The notes under the pieces: generated by a model
Seen by the model: the letters and a program-made list of their open reading frames with translations, nothing else
Databases searched by the model: none
What the model was told of the DNA's origin: nothing
Shown here: one piece after another, positions 27,727-36,270 of the stretch
Layout of the letters: each line of letters starts with the position of its first letter
How positions within the stretch are numbered: position 1 is the first letter of the stretch
Program-made: the position numbers and the translations under genes
NCBI GenBank assembly: GCA_002342035.1
Contig: DDPE01000041.1
Coordinates: 36,680-100,679 of the forward strand
Direction: 5' to 3'
DNA length: 64,000 nt
Source: Asticcacaulis sp. UBA2476
GTDB taxonomy: Bacteria; Pseudomonadota; Alphaproteobacteria; Caulobacterales; Caulobacteraceae

Positions 27727-28598
27727 TAACCGATGATCTCCTGACCGTCTAATGAGAACGCCAAAACCGTCTGGCGCTGTTCACCCAACTTCGAGACACC
27801 GAGGTGCATCTTATCGCCAACATTGAGATAGATCGGGTCGGGCTTTTTGCCTTCGCCCACGCCCGGAGGGGTGCCGGTGATGACCAGATCGCCCGGTTGC
27901 AGGGTGATGAAGCGCGAAATATAGGCAATGGCTTCCGCGACCGGGAAGATCATGGTGCGGGTATTGCCGGTTTGCATGCGCACGCCGTTGACGTCGAGGA
28001 ACATATCCAGCTCCTGCGGGTTGCCGACTTCATCTGCCGTCACCAGCCACGGGCCGGTCGGACAAAACGTATCGCAGCCCTTACCCTTAACCCACTGGGT
28101 ACCGCGTTCTTTCTGGAAGGCACGCTCAGAGACGTCGTTGACCAGCACATAGCCGGCGACGTGGTTCAGAGCTTCAGATTCTTCGACATAGCGGCAGGTC
28201 TTACCGATGATGATGCCCAGTTCGACTTCCCAGTCCATCTTGGTCGCATCGCGCGGCTTCATGACATCGTCGTTGGCACCGCACAGCGAGGTGATCGCCT
28301 TGGTGAAGAAGATCGGCTCCGGCGGTACCGGCAGATTGGATTCAGCGGCATGGTCAGCATAGTTCAGACCCACGGCGATGATCTTGCCGATGTTCTTGAC
28401 CGGCACGCCGTAACGGACGTCGCCGTCTACCACCGGCAGAGCGGCGACATCAGCGGCCTTCAGGCCCGCCAGTTTCGACAGGCGCACCTCTTCGGAGGTG
28501 ATGTCGGCCACAACCGACGACAGATCGCGCAGCTTACCCTCGGCATCAACAACACCGGGCTTTTCCTGGCCCTTGGGGCCAAAACGGACGAGTTTCAT
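27726..28598 (-). CDS. FAH-family 2,4-diketo-3-deoxy-L-rhamnonate (or -fuconate) hydrolase
   Basis: A 290-residue fumarylacetoacetate hydrolase-fold enzyme. It would cleave the 2,4-diketo acid to pyruvate and L-lactate, the last step of the LRA6/FucH-type route. The motifs are GKIIAVGLNYADHAAES near residue 75, FFTKAITSLCGANDD near 98, and the metal-binding acidic cluster in MDWEVELGIIIGK near 120. The block NDVSERAFQKERGTQW near 152 and the terminal ITGTPPGVGEGKKP complete the pattern. ATG 28598 has AAGGAT 6 nt upstream. A longer frame adds nine residues with no site. It is translationally coupled to the SDR gene. Confidence 0.88.
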   Translation of the reverse strand: MKLVRFGPKGQEKPGVVDAEGKLRDLSSVVADITSEEVRLSKLAGLKAADVAALPVVDGDVRYGVPVKNIGKIIAVGLNYADHAAESNLPVPPEPIFFTKAITSLCGANDDVMKPRDATKMDWEVELGIIIGKTCRYVEESEALNHVAGYVLVNDVSERAFQKERGTQWVKGKGCDTFCPTGPWLVTADEVGNPQELDMFLDVNGVRMQTGNTRTMIFPVAEAIAYISRFITLQPGDLVITGTPPGVGEGKKPDPIYLNVGDKMHLGVSKLGEQRQTVLAFSLDGQEIIG

Positions 28599-28622
28599 AG
28601 AGTTATCCTTAAAATAATAATC

Positions 28623-28652
28623 CACCCCAAAACGCTAAAGCATTTTGGGGTG
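28623..28652 (-). terminator. Hairpin between rhmD and the FAH hydrolase gene
   Basis: CACCCCAAAA / TTTTGGGGTG forms a perfect 10-bp stem that continues, after one mismatch, with GCT/AGC. It lies 6 bp after the rhmD stop and 24 bp before the next start. The T-rich stretch downstream is weak, so partial termination or mRNA stabilisation is as likely as full termination. Confidence 0.55.
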
Positions 28653-28658
28653 AGGCAG

Positions 28659-29855
28659 TCAGTGCTCGTAAGGGCGATAAAGCTTCACTTCGGGGTTCAG
28701 TTCAACCCCAAAGCCCGGCTTATCCAGCGCCGTAACTTTCAGGCGGCCATTTTCCGGCACCGGCTCACCCAGCAATTGCGGATGGAACATCGGGGCGACA
28801 TGATCGGCCTTGGGGGCCATCATCAGGAATTCCGCAAACGGTGAGTTATGGCGGGTAATGACGAAGTGGTAGCTGTAGACCGAAGACCCATGCGGCACGA
28901 CCAGAGTACCATTGGCATCGGCCAGCGCAGAGATTTTCAGCAATTCGGTCACGCCGCCGCACCAGCCGACATCCGGCTGAATGATATCGCAGCAACCCAT
29001 GTCCATCAGCATCTTAAAGCCCCAACGGGTGCTCTCATGCTCGCCGGTCGTAACCAACATGCCTTGCGGCACGTTCTTCTTAAGCTGCGCATAGCCCCAG
29101 TAGTCATCGGGATTGATGGCTTCTTCGATCCATTTCAGGCCATACTCATGGCACTTATGGGCCAGACGGGTCGCGTAGTTGACGTCAAGCGCCATCCAGC
29201 AGTCGTACATCAGCCAGAAATCTTCGCCGACCTTGGAACGCATATCCGCGACCAGCTCGACGTTTTTCTTTAAGCCTTCATCACCTTCGATCGGACCATG
29301 ATAGAGCGGCATCTTACCGCCGATAAAGCCCATCTCCTTGGCCAGATCCGGGCGCGCGCCCGTGGCATAGAATTGCAGTTCATCACGCACCGCACCACCC
29401 AGCATGTGATAGACCGGCTCACCACGTAGCTTACCCATCAGATCCCACAGGGCCAGATCGACGCCGGAGATGGCGTTCACGACAAGGCCCTTACGGCCAT
29501 AGTATTGCGAACCGAAATACATCTGATCCCAGATGCGCTCATATTCAAACGGGTTGCGGCCTTCAAGGAACCGCGCGAAGTGCTTTTCGACCATATAACA
29601 GGCGGGCTCACCGCCGGTCGTCACGGCAAAACCGATCGTGCCGTCATCGGCTTCGATCTCAACCACCAGAGTACCCAGTACGTTGATACCAAAGCTTTTG
29701 CGCGACTGGCGATATTCAGGGTAACGCCCCATCGACGTCGCAATATGATTGTCGATCCAGTGGCCTTCGCCCTGATCGTGATAATCCGCGCCCCCGCCGC
29801 CTTCGCCGCCCTTAATCACATAGGCGCGAACCTGCTTAATCTTCGGGAATGTCAT
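28659..29855 (-). CDS. rhmD: L-rhamnonate dehydratase (enolase superfamily)
   Basis: A 398-residue magnesium enzyme dehydrating L-rhamnonate to 2-keto-3-deoxy-L-rhamnonate. The family-specific N-terminal capping stretch is WIDNHIATSMGRYPEYR, whose His corresponds to the RhmD substrate-binding His. Metal ligands are the Asp of YDCWMALD near residue 217 and the Glu of WIEEAINPDD near 243. The Glu-His of TTGEHESTRWG lies near 270. The catalytic His of VVPHGSSVYSYH lies near 320. ATG 29855 follows AAGGACG. Together these residues distinguish it from galactonate or fuconate dehydratases. It is the first gene of the minus-strand catabolic operon. Confidence 0.92.
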   Translation of the reverse strand: MTFPKIKQVRAYVIKGGEGGGGADYHDQGEGHWIDNHIATSMGRYPEYRQSRKSFGINVLGTLVVEIEADDGTIGFAVTTGGEPACYMVEKHFARFLEGRNPFEYERIWDQMYFGSQYYGRKGLVVNAISGVDLALWDLMGKLRGEPVYHMLGGAVRDELQFYATGARPDLAKEMGFIGGKMPLYHGPIEGDEGLKKNVELVADMRSKVGEDFWLMYDCWMALDVNYATRLAHKCHEYGLKWIEEAINPDDYWGYAQLKKNVPQGMLVTTGEHESTRWGFKMLMDMGCCDIIQPDVGWCGGVTELLKISALADANGTLVVPHGSSVYSYHFVITRHNSPFAEFLMMAPKADHVAPMFHPQLLGEPVPENGRLKVTALDKPGFGVELNPEVKLYRPYEH

Positions 29856-29902
29856 GAGTGTCGTCCTTGGCCTGCTTTGGAATGATTGGAAATTCGTAAA
29901 AT

Positions 29903-29918
29903 TGAGCAATTATGCTCA
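29903..29918. promoter_or_regulatory. Perfect palindrome between rhmD and the iclR-like gene, candidate operator
   Basis: TGAGCA-ATTA-TGCTCA is a perfect 6-bp inverted repeat about 50 bp upstream of rhmD. TGGAAAT (29887-29893) and ATTTCCA (29918-29924), identical to the half-sites of the E. coli IclR consensus, flank it on either side, though with much wider spacing than that consensus. It is a likely binding site for an IclR-type regulator of the operon. Confidence 0.5.
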
Positions 29919-29998
29919 TTTCCACGCTTGTCAATCTTTTAGTTCCAATATATGACTTGAATGACTATATTACAGAGCAAAAAACGTCAATCTCGAAA

Positions 29999-30412
29999 AT
30001 GATAATGCGCAGTGAGGACAAGGGCGACGCAAAACCAATCACGGGCAGTCAGACTCTTATTCGGGGCCTGAACATTATCGAAGCCGTGAGCCGTGGGGCC
30101 TCGTCGCTTAATGCACTGTCAAATGATCTGGGGCTGACGCGCTCAACGACCTACCGGCTGGCCTCGGCTCTGGTGGAGCGCGACTATCTGGTGACCGTGC
30201 CGCGCGGCGGTTATGCCTTGGGCCCGCGTCTGCAAGCTTTGCGGCCAGAGCCGGGTGTGAGCGCCGCCGTAATGTCCGGTGGGGCTCAGGTGGCGACGCT
30301 TGAGCTATGCCGGTTCGCCATGCCGGTCAGTGCGGCGCGGATGGAGGTTTTGAGTGAGGCGGTGCGTCTATGTGCAAAGACCATAGGCGATCGGCTTGCC
30401 CAAGAGAACTAA
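29999..30412 (+). CDS. Short IclR-type regulator lacking most of the effector domain (possible pseudogene)
   Basis: About 137 residues from ATG 29999; a longer frame starts at 29912 and the true start is uncertain because no clear ribosome site is seen. The IclR winged HTH is intact: RGLNIIEAVSRG, then LSNDLGLTRSTTYRLASALVERDYL and YALGPRLQAL. IclR proteins then carry about 170 residues of ligand-binding domain. Here only a tail follows, of which VATLELCRFAMPVSAARMEVLSEAVR resembles an IclR C-terminus. The pattern suggests an in-frame internal deletion. It lies between rhmD and the rhamnose dehydrogenase gene, where a regulator of both would be expected. It may still bind DNA without sensing a ligand. 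Confidence 0.6.
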   Translation: MIMRSEDKGDAKPITGSQTLIRGLNIIEAVSRGASSLNALSNDLGLTRSTTYRLASALVERDYLVTVPRGGYALGPRLQALRPEPGVSAAVMSGGAQVATLELCRFAMPVSAARMEVLSEAVRLCAKTIGDRLAQEN

Positions 30413-30516
30413 CTAAAGAGTAAGGGCATAAGGGCGAAAACCCCTTGGCTGCGAGAAAACAGGGACAACAGGACGTTTCAGAGCCTGGGACGGTTGAGAC
30501 AACGAAGAGAGATAAA

Positions 30517-31278
30517 ATGCTGCTTGAAAACAAAGTCATGCTGATCACCGGCGCCTCAAAAGGGATCGGTCGCGGCATCGCCGTAGGTGCCGCGAAACAT
30601 GGCGCTAAAATCGGTATCAACTATGCCGGTGACGATGCCGCAGCCTCGGCCACGGTCGCTGAGATCAAGGCCGCAGGCGGTGAGGCCTTTGCGCTTAAGG
30701 GCGACGTCTCCGATCCGCAGTCGGCCAAGGACTTCATTCAGGCCGGTGTGGATCACTTCGGCAAGATCGACAGCTTTGTGTCGAACGCCGGTATCTGCCC
30801 ATTCCACGCGTTCCTTGATATGCCTCAGGAAGTGCTGGAGCGCACCCTGCGCGTGAACCTGCACGGCGCGTGGTATATGTCTCAGGCCGCCGCTAATCAA
30901 ATGGTCAAGCAAGGGCATGGGGGAACACTTATCGCCGTTTCCTCGATCTCAGCCCTCGTCGGTGGTGAGTTCCAGACCCACTACACCCCCACCAAGGCCG
31001 GTGTATTGTCGCTGATGCAATCGACCGCCATTGCGCTGGGCAAGCACGGCATCCGCTGCAACGCCCTGCTGCCGGGCACCATCCTGACCGACATCAATAA
31101 GGACGATCTGGCCGACGACGCCAAGCGCAGCTATATGGAAAGCCGCACCTGCCTTGGCCGCCTCGGTCAGCCCGAAGACATGGCAGGGCCCGCGGTATTT
31201 TTGGCGTCTGATCTGGCCGGCTATGTCACGGGTGCGTCCCTGCTGGTGGACGGCGGTTTGTTCGTCAATCTCCAATAG
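30517..31278 (+). CDS. L-rhamnose 1-dehydrogenase (NAD(P)+), SDR family
   Basis: A 253-residue short-chain dehydrogenase that would oxidise L-rhamnose to L-rhamnono-lactone, the first step of the non-phosphorylative route. The motifs are TGASKGIGRG at residues 12-21, SNAG near 90, the catalytic Ser of VSSISALVGG near 145, and Tyr-Lys in HYTPTKAG near 157. The end is the usual GASLLVDGG. ATG 30517 follows GAAGAGAG; the longer frame from 30445 lacks a good site. The length matches the RhaDH of Azotobacter vinelandii. Substrate assignment relies on the divergent rhmD operon, since SDR motifs alone are generic. Confidence 0.82.
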   Translation: MLLENKVMLITGASKGIGRGIAVGAAKHGAKIGINYAGDDAAASATVAEIKAAGGEAFALKGDVSDPQSAKDFIQAGVDHFGKIDSFVSNAGICPFHAFLDMPQEVLERTLRVNLHGAWYMSQAAANQMVKQGHGGTLIAVSSISALVGGEFQTHYTPTKAGVLSLMQSTAIALGKHGIRCNALLPGTILTDINKDDLADDAKRSYMESRTCLGRLGQPEDMAGPAVFLASDLAGYVTGASLLVDGGLFVNLQ

Positions 31279-31299
31279 CCCTAACTACCATACAAATCT

Positions 31300-31336
31300 T
31301 TTGCCACCCGAAGTCCTTTCGGGTGGCAAAGTTTTA
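31300..31336 (+). terminator. Rho-independent terminator after rhamnose dehydrogenase
   Basis: A perfect 12-bp stem TTTGCCACCCGA / TCGGGTGGCAAA with a 7-nt loop is followed by GTTTTA. It closes the pectin/rhamnose region. Confidence 0.8.
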
Positions 31337-31388
31337 TGAGACGGTTTATTAACCATATAACCACTGATTTTCATGTAGGTTTGCGGTT

Positions 31389-31700
31389 ATGGCCACCCCG
31401 ATTCGCCCGTCTCTTGCTGATGCTTTGCGCGCCCGCCCCAACGCGAGCCCTGCGCCTGCGACACCCGTGAATGCAGAGACCGCGCGCCTTGATGCTCAGC
31501 GGGCCTTTTTCCAGAAGGCTTTGGGCAATACCACTGCGCAACCGGCAGCCAACACGCCCGCGACCGTCGCCCCCACCCGCACGCAGGTTCAGCCCGCCAT
31601 AACACCGGCAACTTTCAAAGCCGCCGATGTCGCCAGCAATTCGGGCAAGGAAAACCTGACGCCTCTGCGGCCCGGTTCATTGCTGAATATTATAGTCTAA
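31389..31700 (+). CDS. Small alanine/proline-rich protein of unknown function
   Basis: 103 residues with no recognisable domain or signal peptide. It begins with MATPIRPSLADALRARP and has a low-complexity middle rich in Ala, Pro, Thr and Gln. It ends with a more ordered stretch, LTPLRPGSLLNIIV. The composition suggests a disordered protein with a short C-terminal binding motif. Its stop overlaps the convergent MarR gene stop by 4 bp. No strong ribosome site is seen, but codon use is like the neighbours. Confidence 0.6.
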   Translation: MATPIRPSLADALRARPNASPAPATPVNAETARLDAQRAFFQKALGNTTAQPAANTPATVAPTRTQVQPAITPATFKAADVASNSGKENLTPLRPGSLLNIIV

Positions 31701-32377
31701 ACTTCGGGCTCTTTAACCAGTTCCGGCGCATCAGCCTGAGTCATATCAGCACCTTCGCTGAGCGGCGGGAACGGCAGCTTCTCATCGGCTTTTTTCGACT
31801 TCTTGCCGTCTTTTTTGGGCTTCTTGTCTTTTTTAGGCTTGTCGGCCTTAGCCGCCTTTTTGGTGGCTTTCAGGGCCAGCTTTTCCTCATCACTCAACGG
31901 CGCGGGCGCACTCAGTTCCGTCTCACGCGCTGAGGTGATTTTGCGCAGCAATTTGACAAAGCTATCGCGCTTGGGCGGGGCCAGCAGCGACAGGATTTTC
32001 TCATCGGCGGCCAGAACCTTGGGTGTCATGTCGGCCAGTGCCGCCACCCCATCATCCGCCAGCCGCACCAGATTAGCGCGGGCATCAAGGGCGGACTTTT
32101 CACGCGCCAGCAAACCCTTGGTGATCATCCGCGCGACCATATCCGCCAGTGTCGAGCGGTCAATGCCGGTGGCCCGCACCAGATCGGTTTGCGTCAACCC
32201 TTCTGAGCCATCCAAGGCCTTCAGCAGAGCATATTGACGCTGGGTCAGGGCGCTGCCGCCGGTTTCCGAACCATAGATATCAAGGGCGATTTGCAAAACA
32301 CGGTGCAGCAAATGGGACGGTGAATCTTCGAGAACGCTTTTCGCGGACATAACGCGCTTAACCTTATGCTTTTTCAT
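31697..32377 (-). CDS. MarR-family regulator with a lysine-rich C-terminal tail
   Basis: 226 residues. The MarR winged HTH occupies residues about 20-150: ALTQRQYALLKAL, then LTQTDLVRATGIDRSTLADMVARM and LVRLADDGVAAL. After it comes an unusual tail of about 70 residues dominated by Lys runs (KATKKAAKADKPKKDKKPKK region) and then an acidic end. Normal MarR proteins are 140-160 residues. The tail resembles those of histone-like proteins and may add nonspecific DNA binding. ATG 32377 follows AGGTGGGA. The target genes are not evident. Confidence 0.82.
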   Translation of the reverse strand: MKKHKVKRVMSAKSVLEDSPSHLLHRVLQIALDIYGSETGGSALTQRQYALLKALDGSEGLTQTDLVRATGIDRSTLADMVARMITKGLLAREKSALDARANLVRLADDGVAALADMTPKVLAADEKILSLLAPPKRDSFVKLLRKITSARETELSAPAPLSDEEKLALKATKKAAKADKPKKDKKPKKDGKKSKKADEKLPFPPLSEGADMTQADAPELVKEPEV

Positions 32378-32468
32378 AGATTCCCACCTCGAAACTCATC
32401 TTAGCGGCATCTTCGCACCATTATATATCAGAATTACGACATTACCATCCGCACACGGACAACCATCA

Positions 32469-33098
32469 CTATTCCTTATCGGTGCCGATCATGTTTTTCA
32501 TCAGGAATGGCGTTAGCGCCAGTGAAAACCCGATAGTGACAAAAAACAGCGACGCTTTCCACACCACCCAAAAGTCATTCGATTGCGTGCGCCAGATGAT
32601 CTCATTGGCAATGGCGACCACAAAAAAGAACAGCGCATAATAGAGCGTCAGCTTACCCCACGCCTCTTCTTTCAGCTTTAGCGTCTCCCCTAACAACGCC
32701 TTAAGTGGCTGCTTTTTCATCACCAGCCCGCCAATCAGCACCGTGCCAAACAGGGCATTCAGGATAGTCAGCTTAATCTTGATAAAGCTTTCGTCCTTCA
32801 AATAAATCGTCAGCCCACCGAAGATGATGGCCGCCACACCGGCAATCAGCGGCATAATGGCCAGCCGCTTTTCCAGCACAAAGCCAGCAATCAATGCAAT
32901 CGCCGATCCCGCGACCAGCACGGCGGTCGCCCAAATGAAATTCTTGGTGGTGAAAAACACGGCGGCGAAAATCAAAGGCGCGCCGAAGTCGATCGCCATC
33001 TTGACCCAGTTGGTCGCCACAGGTGCCGGTGCGTCCGCATCGACGGGCGTAATGACCGGCTCAAATTCGGTCGTATCATTCTTATTCGGCTCAGACAT
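32469..33098 (-). CDS. yciB: YciB/IspZ-family inner membrane septation protein
   Basis: A 209-residue membrane protein with about five or six helices. The family core runs from FGAPLIFAAVFF to the C-terminal FWVVWKASLFFVTIGFSLALTPFLMKNM. The motif NEIIWRTQSNDFWV is typical. The family is implicated in cell-envelope maintenance and intracellular septation. ATG 33098 lies 4 bp after the ftsY stop. A longer frame would run into ftsY. An N-terminal hydrophilic extension of about 35 residues is poorly conserved. Confidence 0.87.
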   Translation of the reverse strand: MSEPNKNDTTEFEPVITPVDADAPAPVATNWVKMAIDFGAPLIFAAVFFTTKNFIWATAVLVAGSAIALIAGFVLEKRLAIMPLIAGVAAIIFGGLTIYLKDESFIKIKLTILNALFGTVLIGGLVMKKQPLKALLGETLKLKEEAWGKLTLYYALFFFVVAIANEIIWRTQSNDFWVVWKASLFFVTIGFSLALTPFLMKNMIGTDKE

Positions 33099-33102
33099 AG
33101 GC

Positions 33103-34047
33103 TTATCCCAAGGGCTCAAGGCCGACCATGGAACGAGCAAATTCCCGCGCCTTGAACGGCTGCAAATCATCAATATCTTCGCCGACGCCAATCAGCTTAA
33201 TGGGCGCATCCGATGCCTTGGCGATCGGCACCAGAATCCCGCCGCGCGCCGTACCGTCAAGCTTGGTCATCACAAGGCCCGACACAAAGGCCTGACGACC
33301 GAAAATCTGCTCTTGCGCCAGCGCATTGCGCCCGACCGTCGCGTCCAGTACCAGCAGCGTCTCATGGGGTGCGCCGTCGATGACCTTCTTGATCACCCGC
33401 ACGATTTTGAGCAGTTCATCCATAAGCTGCTGCTTGTTTTGCAACCGTCCGGCGGTGTCGATCAGAACGACATCATAGCCCTCTTCTTTGGCGCGCACGC
33501 AGGCGTCATAGGCCAGCCCCGCCGCATCAGCGCCGGTCTTTCGGCCCATAAAATCGGCACCGGCCCGTTGCGCCCAGACCTTAAGCTGCTCAACCGCTGC
33601 CGCCCGGAAGGTATCGCCCGCCACAATCAAAACCCGCGCTCCTTTGGACGTCAGATCCGCGGCGATCTTGCCCAGCGTCGTGGTCTTGCCCGAACCGTTC
33701 ACGCCGACAAACAATACGATATAGGGCTTCGGGCCGGACAGGGCATCAAAGGTGTCTTCGCGTCCCTTTAACTCATCGGCAATGGCATCGGCCAAGGCCG
33801 CCTTGATGGCGTTGGTATCCTTAGGGTCATTGAACTTTTGCTGCGACAGTTTTTGCGCAATATCAGCGGCGATCTGCGGGCCGAAATCGCTTTCGATCAG
33901 CAGATCTTCGAGGTCTTCGAGCGCCTTCTCGTCCAGCGGCTTTTGCGTAAATACGGACGTGATCTGCTGGCTGATCTCGGTCGAGGTCTTGGTCAGCCCT
34001 TGCGTCAACCGCGACAGCCAGCCGCCTTTTTTCTTATCGTCGCTCAT
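33103..34047 (-). CDS. ftsY: Signal recognition particle receptor FtsY
   Basis: A 314-residue SRP-type GTPase that docks ribosome-SRP complexes at the membrane. It has the N domain (LLIESDFGPQIAADI) and then the G domain with G1 GVNGSGKTTT near residue 112. DTFRAAAVEQLKVWA, DTAGR near 193, TKLDGTARGG near 250 and the closing GVGEDIDDLQPF complete the G domain. The acidic A domain is short, as in many alphaproteobacteria. It lies 12 bp downstream of mtaB and is probably in one operon, dapF-mtaB-ftsY-yciB. Confidence 0.96.
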   Translation of the reverse strand: MSDDKKKGGWLSRLTQGLTKTSTEISQQITSVFTQKPLDEKALEDLEDLLIESDFGPQIAADIAQKLSQQKFNDPKDTNAIKAALADAIADELKGREDTFDALSGPKPYIVLFVGVNGSGKTTTLGKIAADLTSKGARVLIVAGDTFRAAAVEQLKVWAQRAGADFMGRKTGADAAGLAYDACVRAKEEGYDVVLIDTAGRLQNKQQLMDELLKIVRVIKKVIDGAPHETLLVLDATVGRNALAQEQIFGRQAFVSGLVMTKLDGTARGGILVPIAKASDAPIKLIGVGEDIDDLQPFKAREFARSMVGLEPLG

Positions 34048-34059
34048 AAATATCCAGAC

Positions 34060-35382
34060 TTAAATAAGTTCGGCAATCGCGCGTTTACCGTCATGGCCGG
34101 TTATACGCAAGCGCGCAAGTCCGCCGATGGTCGCCTCACCCGTAAAGGTCACTTCGGTAAAATCTGGGGCGCGCGCAAAACCGGGTTTTTCGACTACCGC
34201 CATAACCTCACGGCCTGCCTGACGATCAAGGTGACGGATCAGGGCTTGTGCCCCTTTGGCCCGTAATTGCTCAGCGCGGGCCTTGATGAGCGGGCGTGGA
34301 TGCTGCGGCATTTTGGCGGCGGGTGTTTGCGGACGCGGACTGAACGGAAACACATGCAGGAAGCTAAGGTCGCAGTCATCGACCAGTGACAGGGCACCCG
34401 CAAAATGTTCCTCAGTCTCGGTCGGGAAACCCGCGATCATGTCCGCCCCAAAGGCAATGTCAGGTCGCACCGACCGGATTTTTTCGACTAAGGCAATACT
34501 ATCCGCACGGCTGTGGCGGCGCTTCATGCGCTTAAGGATCATGTCGTCGCCGTGCTGCAACGACAGATGCAGGTACGGCGCCAGACGTTCCTCTTCGGCG
34601 AAGGCACGCAACAACGTATCGTCGATCTCGGCGGCATCTATGGACGACAAACGCAGGCGTTTCAGATCCGGCACATGCTTTAAGATACGCGCCACCAGAT
34701 GCCCCAATTGCGGCGTTCCGGGCAGGTCCGCCCCCCAGGACGTCATGTCGACACCGGTGAGGACGACTTCGTTATAGCCCTCCCCCACCAGCCGCTGAAT
34801 CTGCCCGACCACATCACCGGCCGCAGCCGAGCGCGAATTGCCGCGACCATAGGGGATGATGCAGAATGTACAGCGGTGATCGCAGCCGTTTTGCACCTCA
34901 ACATAGGCGCGGGCGCGGTCTTTCAGGCCATCGATCAGATGGCCCGCCGTTTCCTTGACCGAGAAGATGTCATTGACGACGATACGTGCACTGTCAGGTG
35001 TCAGCGCATAGGCGCCTGATTTGGCCTTATCGCCATTGCCGATCAGGTAATCGACTTCGGGCATGTTGGCGAACGTGTCCGGATCGGTCTGGGCCGCGCA
35101 GCCGGTCACGATCAGCTTGGCGTCCGGATTTTCCTTGCGAGCGCGGCGAATGGCCTGACGCGCCTGGCGGACCGCTTCGTTGGTGACGGCGCAGGTGTTG
35201 AAGATGATCGCGCCGGCCAAACCGTCACTGGCAGCGGTTTTGCGGATCACTTCCGATTCATAGGAATTCAGGCGGCATCCAAACGTCACGACTTCGACTC
35301 CGGTCGCGACATTAACCGGCACTTCTGGAGCTTCGTTGAGCGCCTCATGTTCGTGGTGATGCGGGTGCAGGGTGTCAGCCAT
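34060..35382 (-). CDS. mtaB: tRNA t6A37 methylthiotransferase MtaB
   Basis: A 440-residue radical-SAM enzyme adding a methylthio group to N6-threonylcarbamoyl-adenosine 37 of ANN-decoding tRNAs. The N-terminal cluster domain has FGCRLNSYES, NTCAV and VTGCAAQ cysteines. The radical-SAM motif CDHRCTFCIIPYGRG is near residue 175. The C-terminus is a TRAM-like domain (EVTFTGEATIGGLARLRI). ATG 35382 overlaps the dapF stop by 8 bp (ATGGCTGA), showing translational coupling. Confidence 0.94.
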   Translation of the reverse strand: MADTLHPHHHEHEALNEAPEVPVNVATGVEVVTFGCRLNSYESEVIRKTAASDGLAGAIIFNTCAVTNEAVRQARQAIRRARKENPDAKLIVTGCAAQTDPDTFANMPEVDYLIGNGDKAKSGAYALTPDSARIVVNDIFSVKETAGHLIDGLKDRARAYVEVQNGCDHRCTFCIIPYGRGNSRSAAAGDVVGQIQRLVGEGYNEVVLTGVDMTSWGADLPGTPQLGHLVARILKHVPDLKRLRLSSIDAAEIDDTLLRAFAEEERLAPYLHLSLQHGDDMILKRMKRRHSRADSIALVEKIRSVRPDIAFGADMIAGFPTETEEHFAGALSLVDDCDLSFLHVFPFSPRPQTPAAKMPQHPRPLIKARAEQLRAKGAQALIRHLDRQAGREVMAVVEKPGFARAPDFTEVTFTGEATIGGLARLRITGHDGKRAIAELI

Positions 35383-36217
35383 CAAGCTGGCCCTCAAATT
35401 CAACCTCAACCGGACCGGTCATGATGATATGATCATCCGAGGCGCGCCACAGGATATGCAGCGGCCCACCGTCCATGATGACATTGCCGTGGCGTTCGGT
35501 CAGGCCCCGACGCGCCGCCGCCACCAAGGTCGCACAGGCACCGGTGCCGCAGGCCTTGGTGATACCCGCCCCACGCTCCCACACCCGCATGCGGATAGTG
35601 TTGCGATCCATCACCTGCGCGAATTCGACATTGACGCCTTCGGGGAAGAGCGGGTGATGCTCGATCAGGCTGCCCGACCGTTCAACATCAACCGCCATGA
35701 CATCATCGACAAAAAACACCACATGGGGGTTGCCCATGCTGACCGCGACCGGCGTATGATAAAGCGGCGCATCAATCGGCCCGATTTGCAATTCAAGCCG
35801 CAGGGTGTCCATTTCTTCGCGCAACGGGATTTGATCCCAGTTCAGCCGGGGCTTACCCATATCGACACTGACCATGCCGGTGCGGGCATCGGCCTCAAGC
35901 ACCTTGGCCGTCGTTGGCCCGCCTAGGGTGTCGATAGTCAGTTCGCTACTATCGGTCGCCTTATCCAGCACCCAGCCCACGCACCGCAAAGCATTGCCGC
36001 AGGTCTCGACCGTGCCGCCATCTGAGTTCCATACCCGCATAAAGGCGTCGCCGGTCTCAGACCCTTCGATAGCGATCAACTGGTCAAAGCCAATGCCGGA
36101 CGCACGGTCACCCCACGCGCGGATATCTTCCGTGCGCGGTGCAAAGCCAGCGTCGCGGGCATCGATGACAATGAAATCATTGCCGAGGCCATTCATCTTT
36201 AGAAACGGGCGCGTCAT
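35375..36217 (-). CDS. dapF: Diaminopimelate epimerase
   Basis: A 280-residue cofactor-independent epimerase converting LL- to meso-diaminopimelate for lysine and peptidoglycan. It starts FLKMNGLGNDFIVID. The two catalytic cysteines are in ETCGNALRC near residue 73 and KACGTGACA near residue 221. Full length. First gene of the dapF-mtaB-ftsY-yciB series. Confidence 0.96.
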   Translation of the reverse strand: MTRPFLKMNGLGNDFIVIDARDAGFAPRTEDIRAWGDRASGIGFDQLIAIEGSETGDAFMRVWNSDGGTVETCGNALRCVGWVLDKATDSSELTIDTLGGPTTAKVLEADARTGMVSVDMGKPRLNWDQIPLREEMDTLRLELQIGPIDAPLYHTPVAVSMGNPHVVFFVDDVMAVDVERSGSLIEHHPLFPEGVNVEFAQVMDRNTIRMRVWERGAGITKACGTGACATLVAAARRGLTERHGNVIMDGGPLHILWRASDDHIIMTGPVEVEFEGQLDG

Positions 36218-36270
36218 AGGCGGCTATATAGTCGCAAAATGTCCAAAACTGTAGGGGTTTGTTGAAAAAG

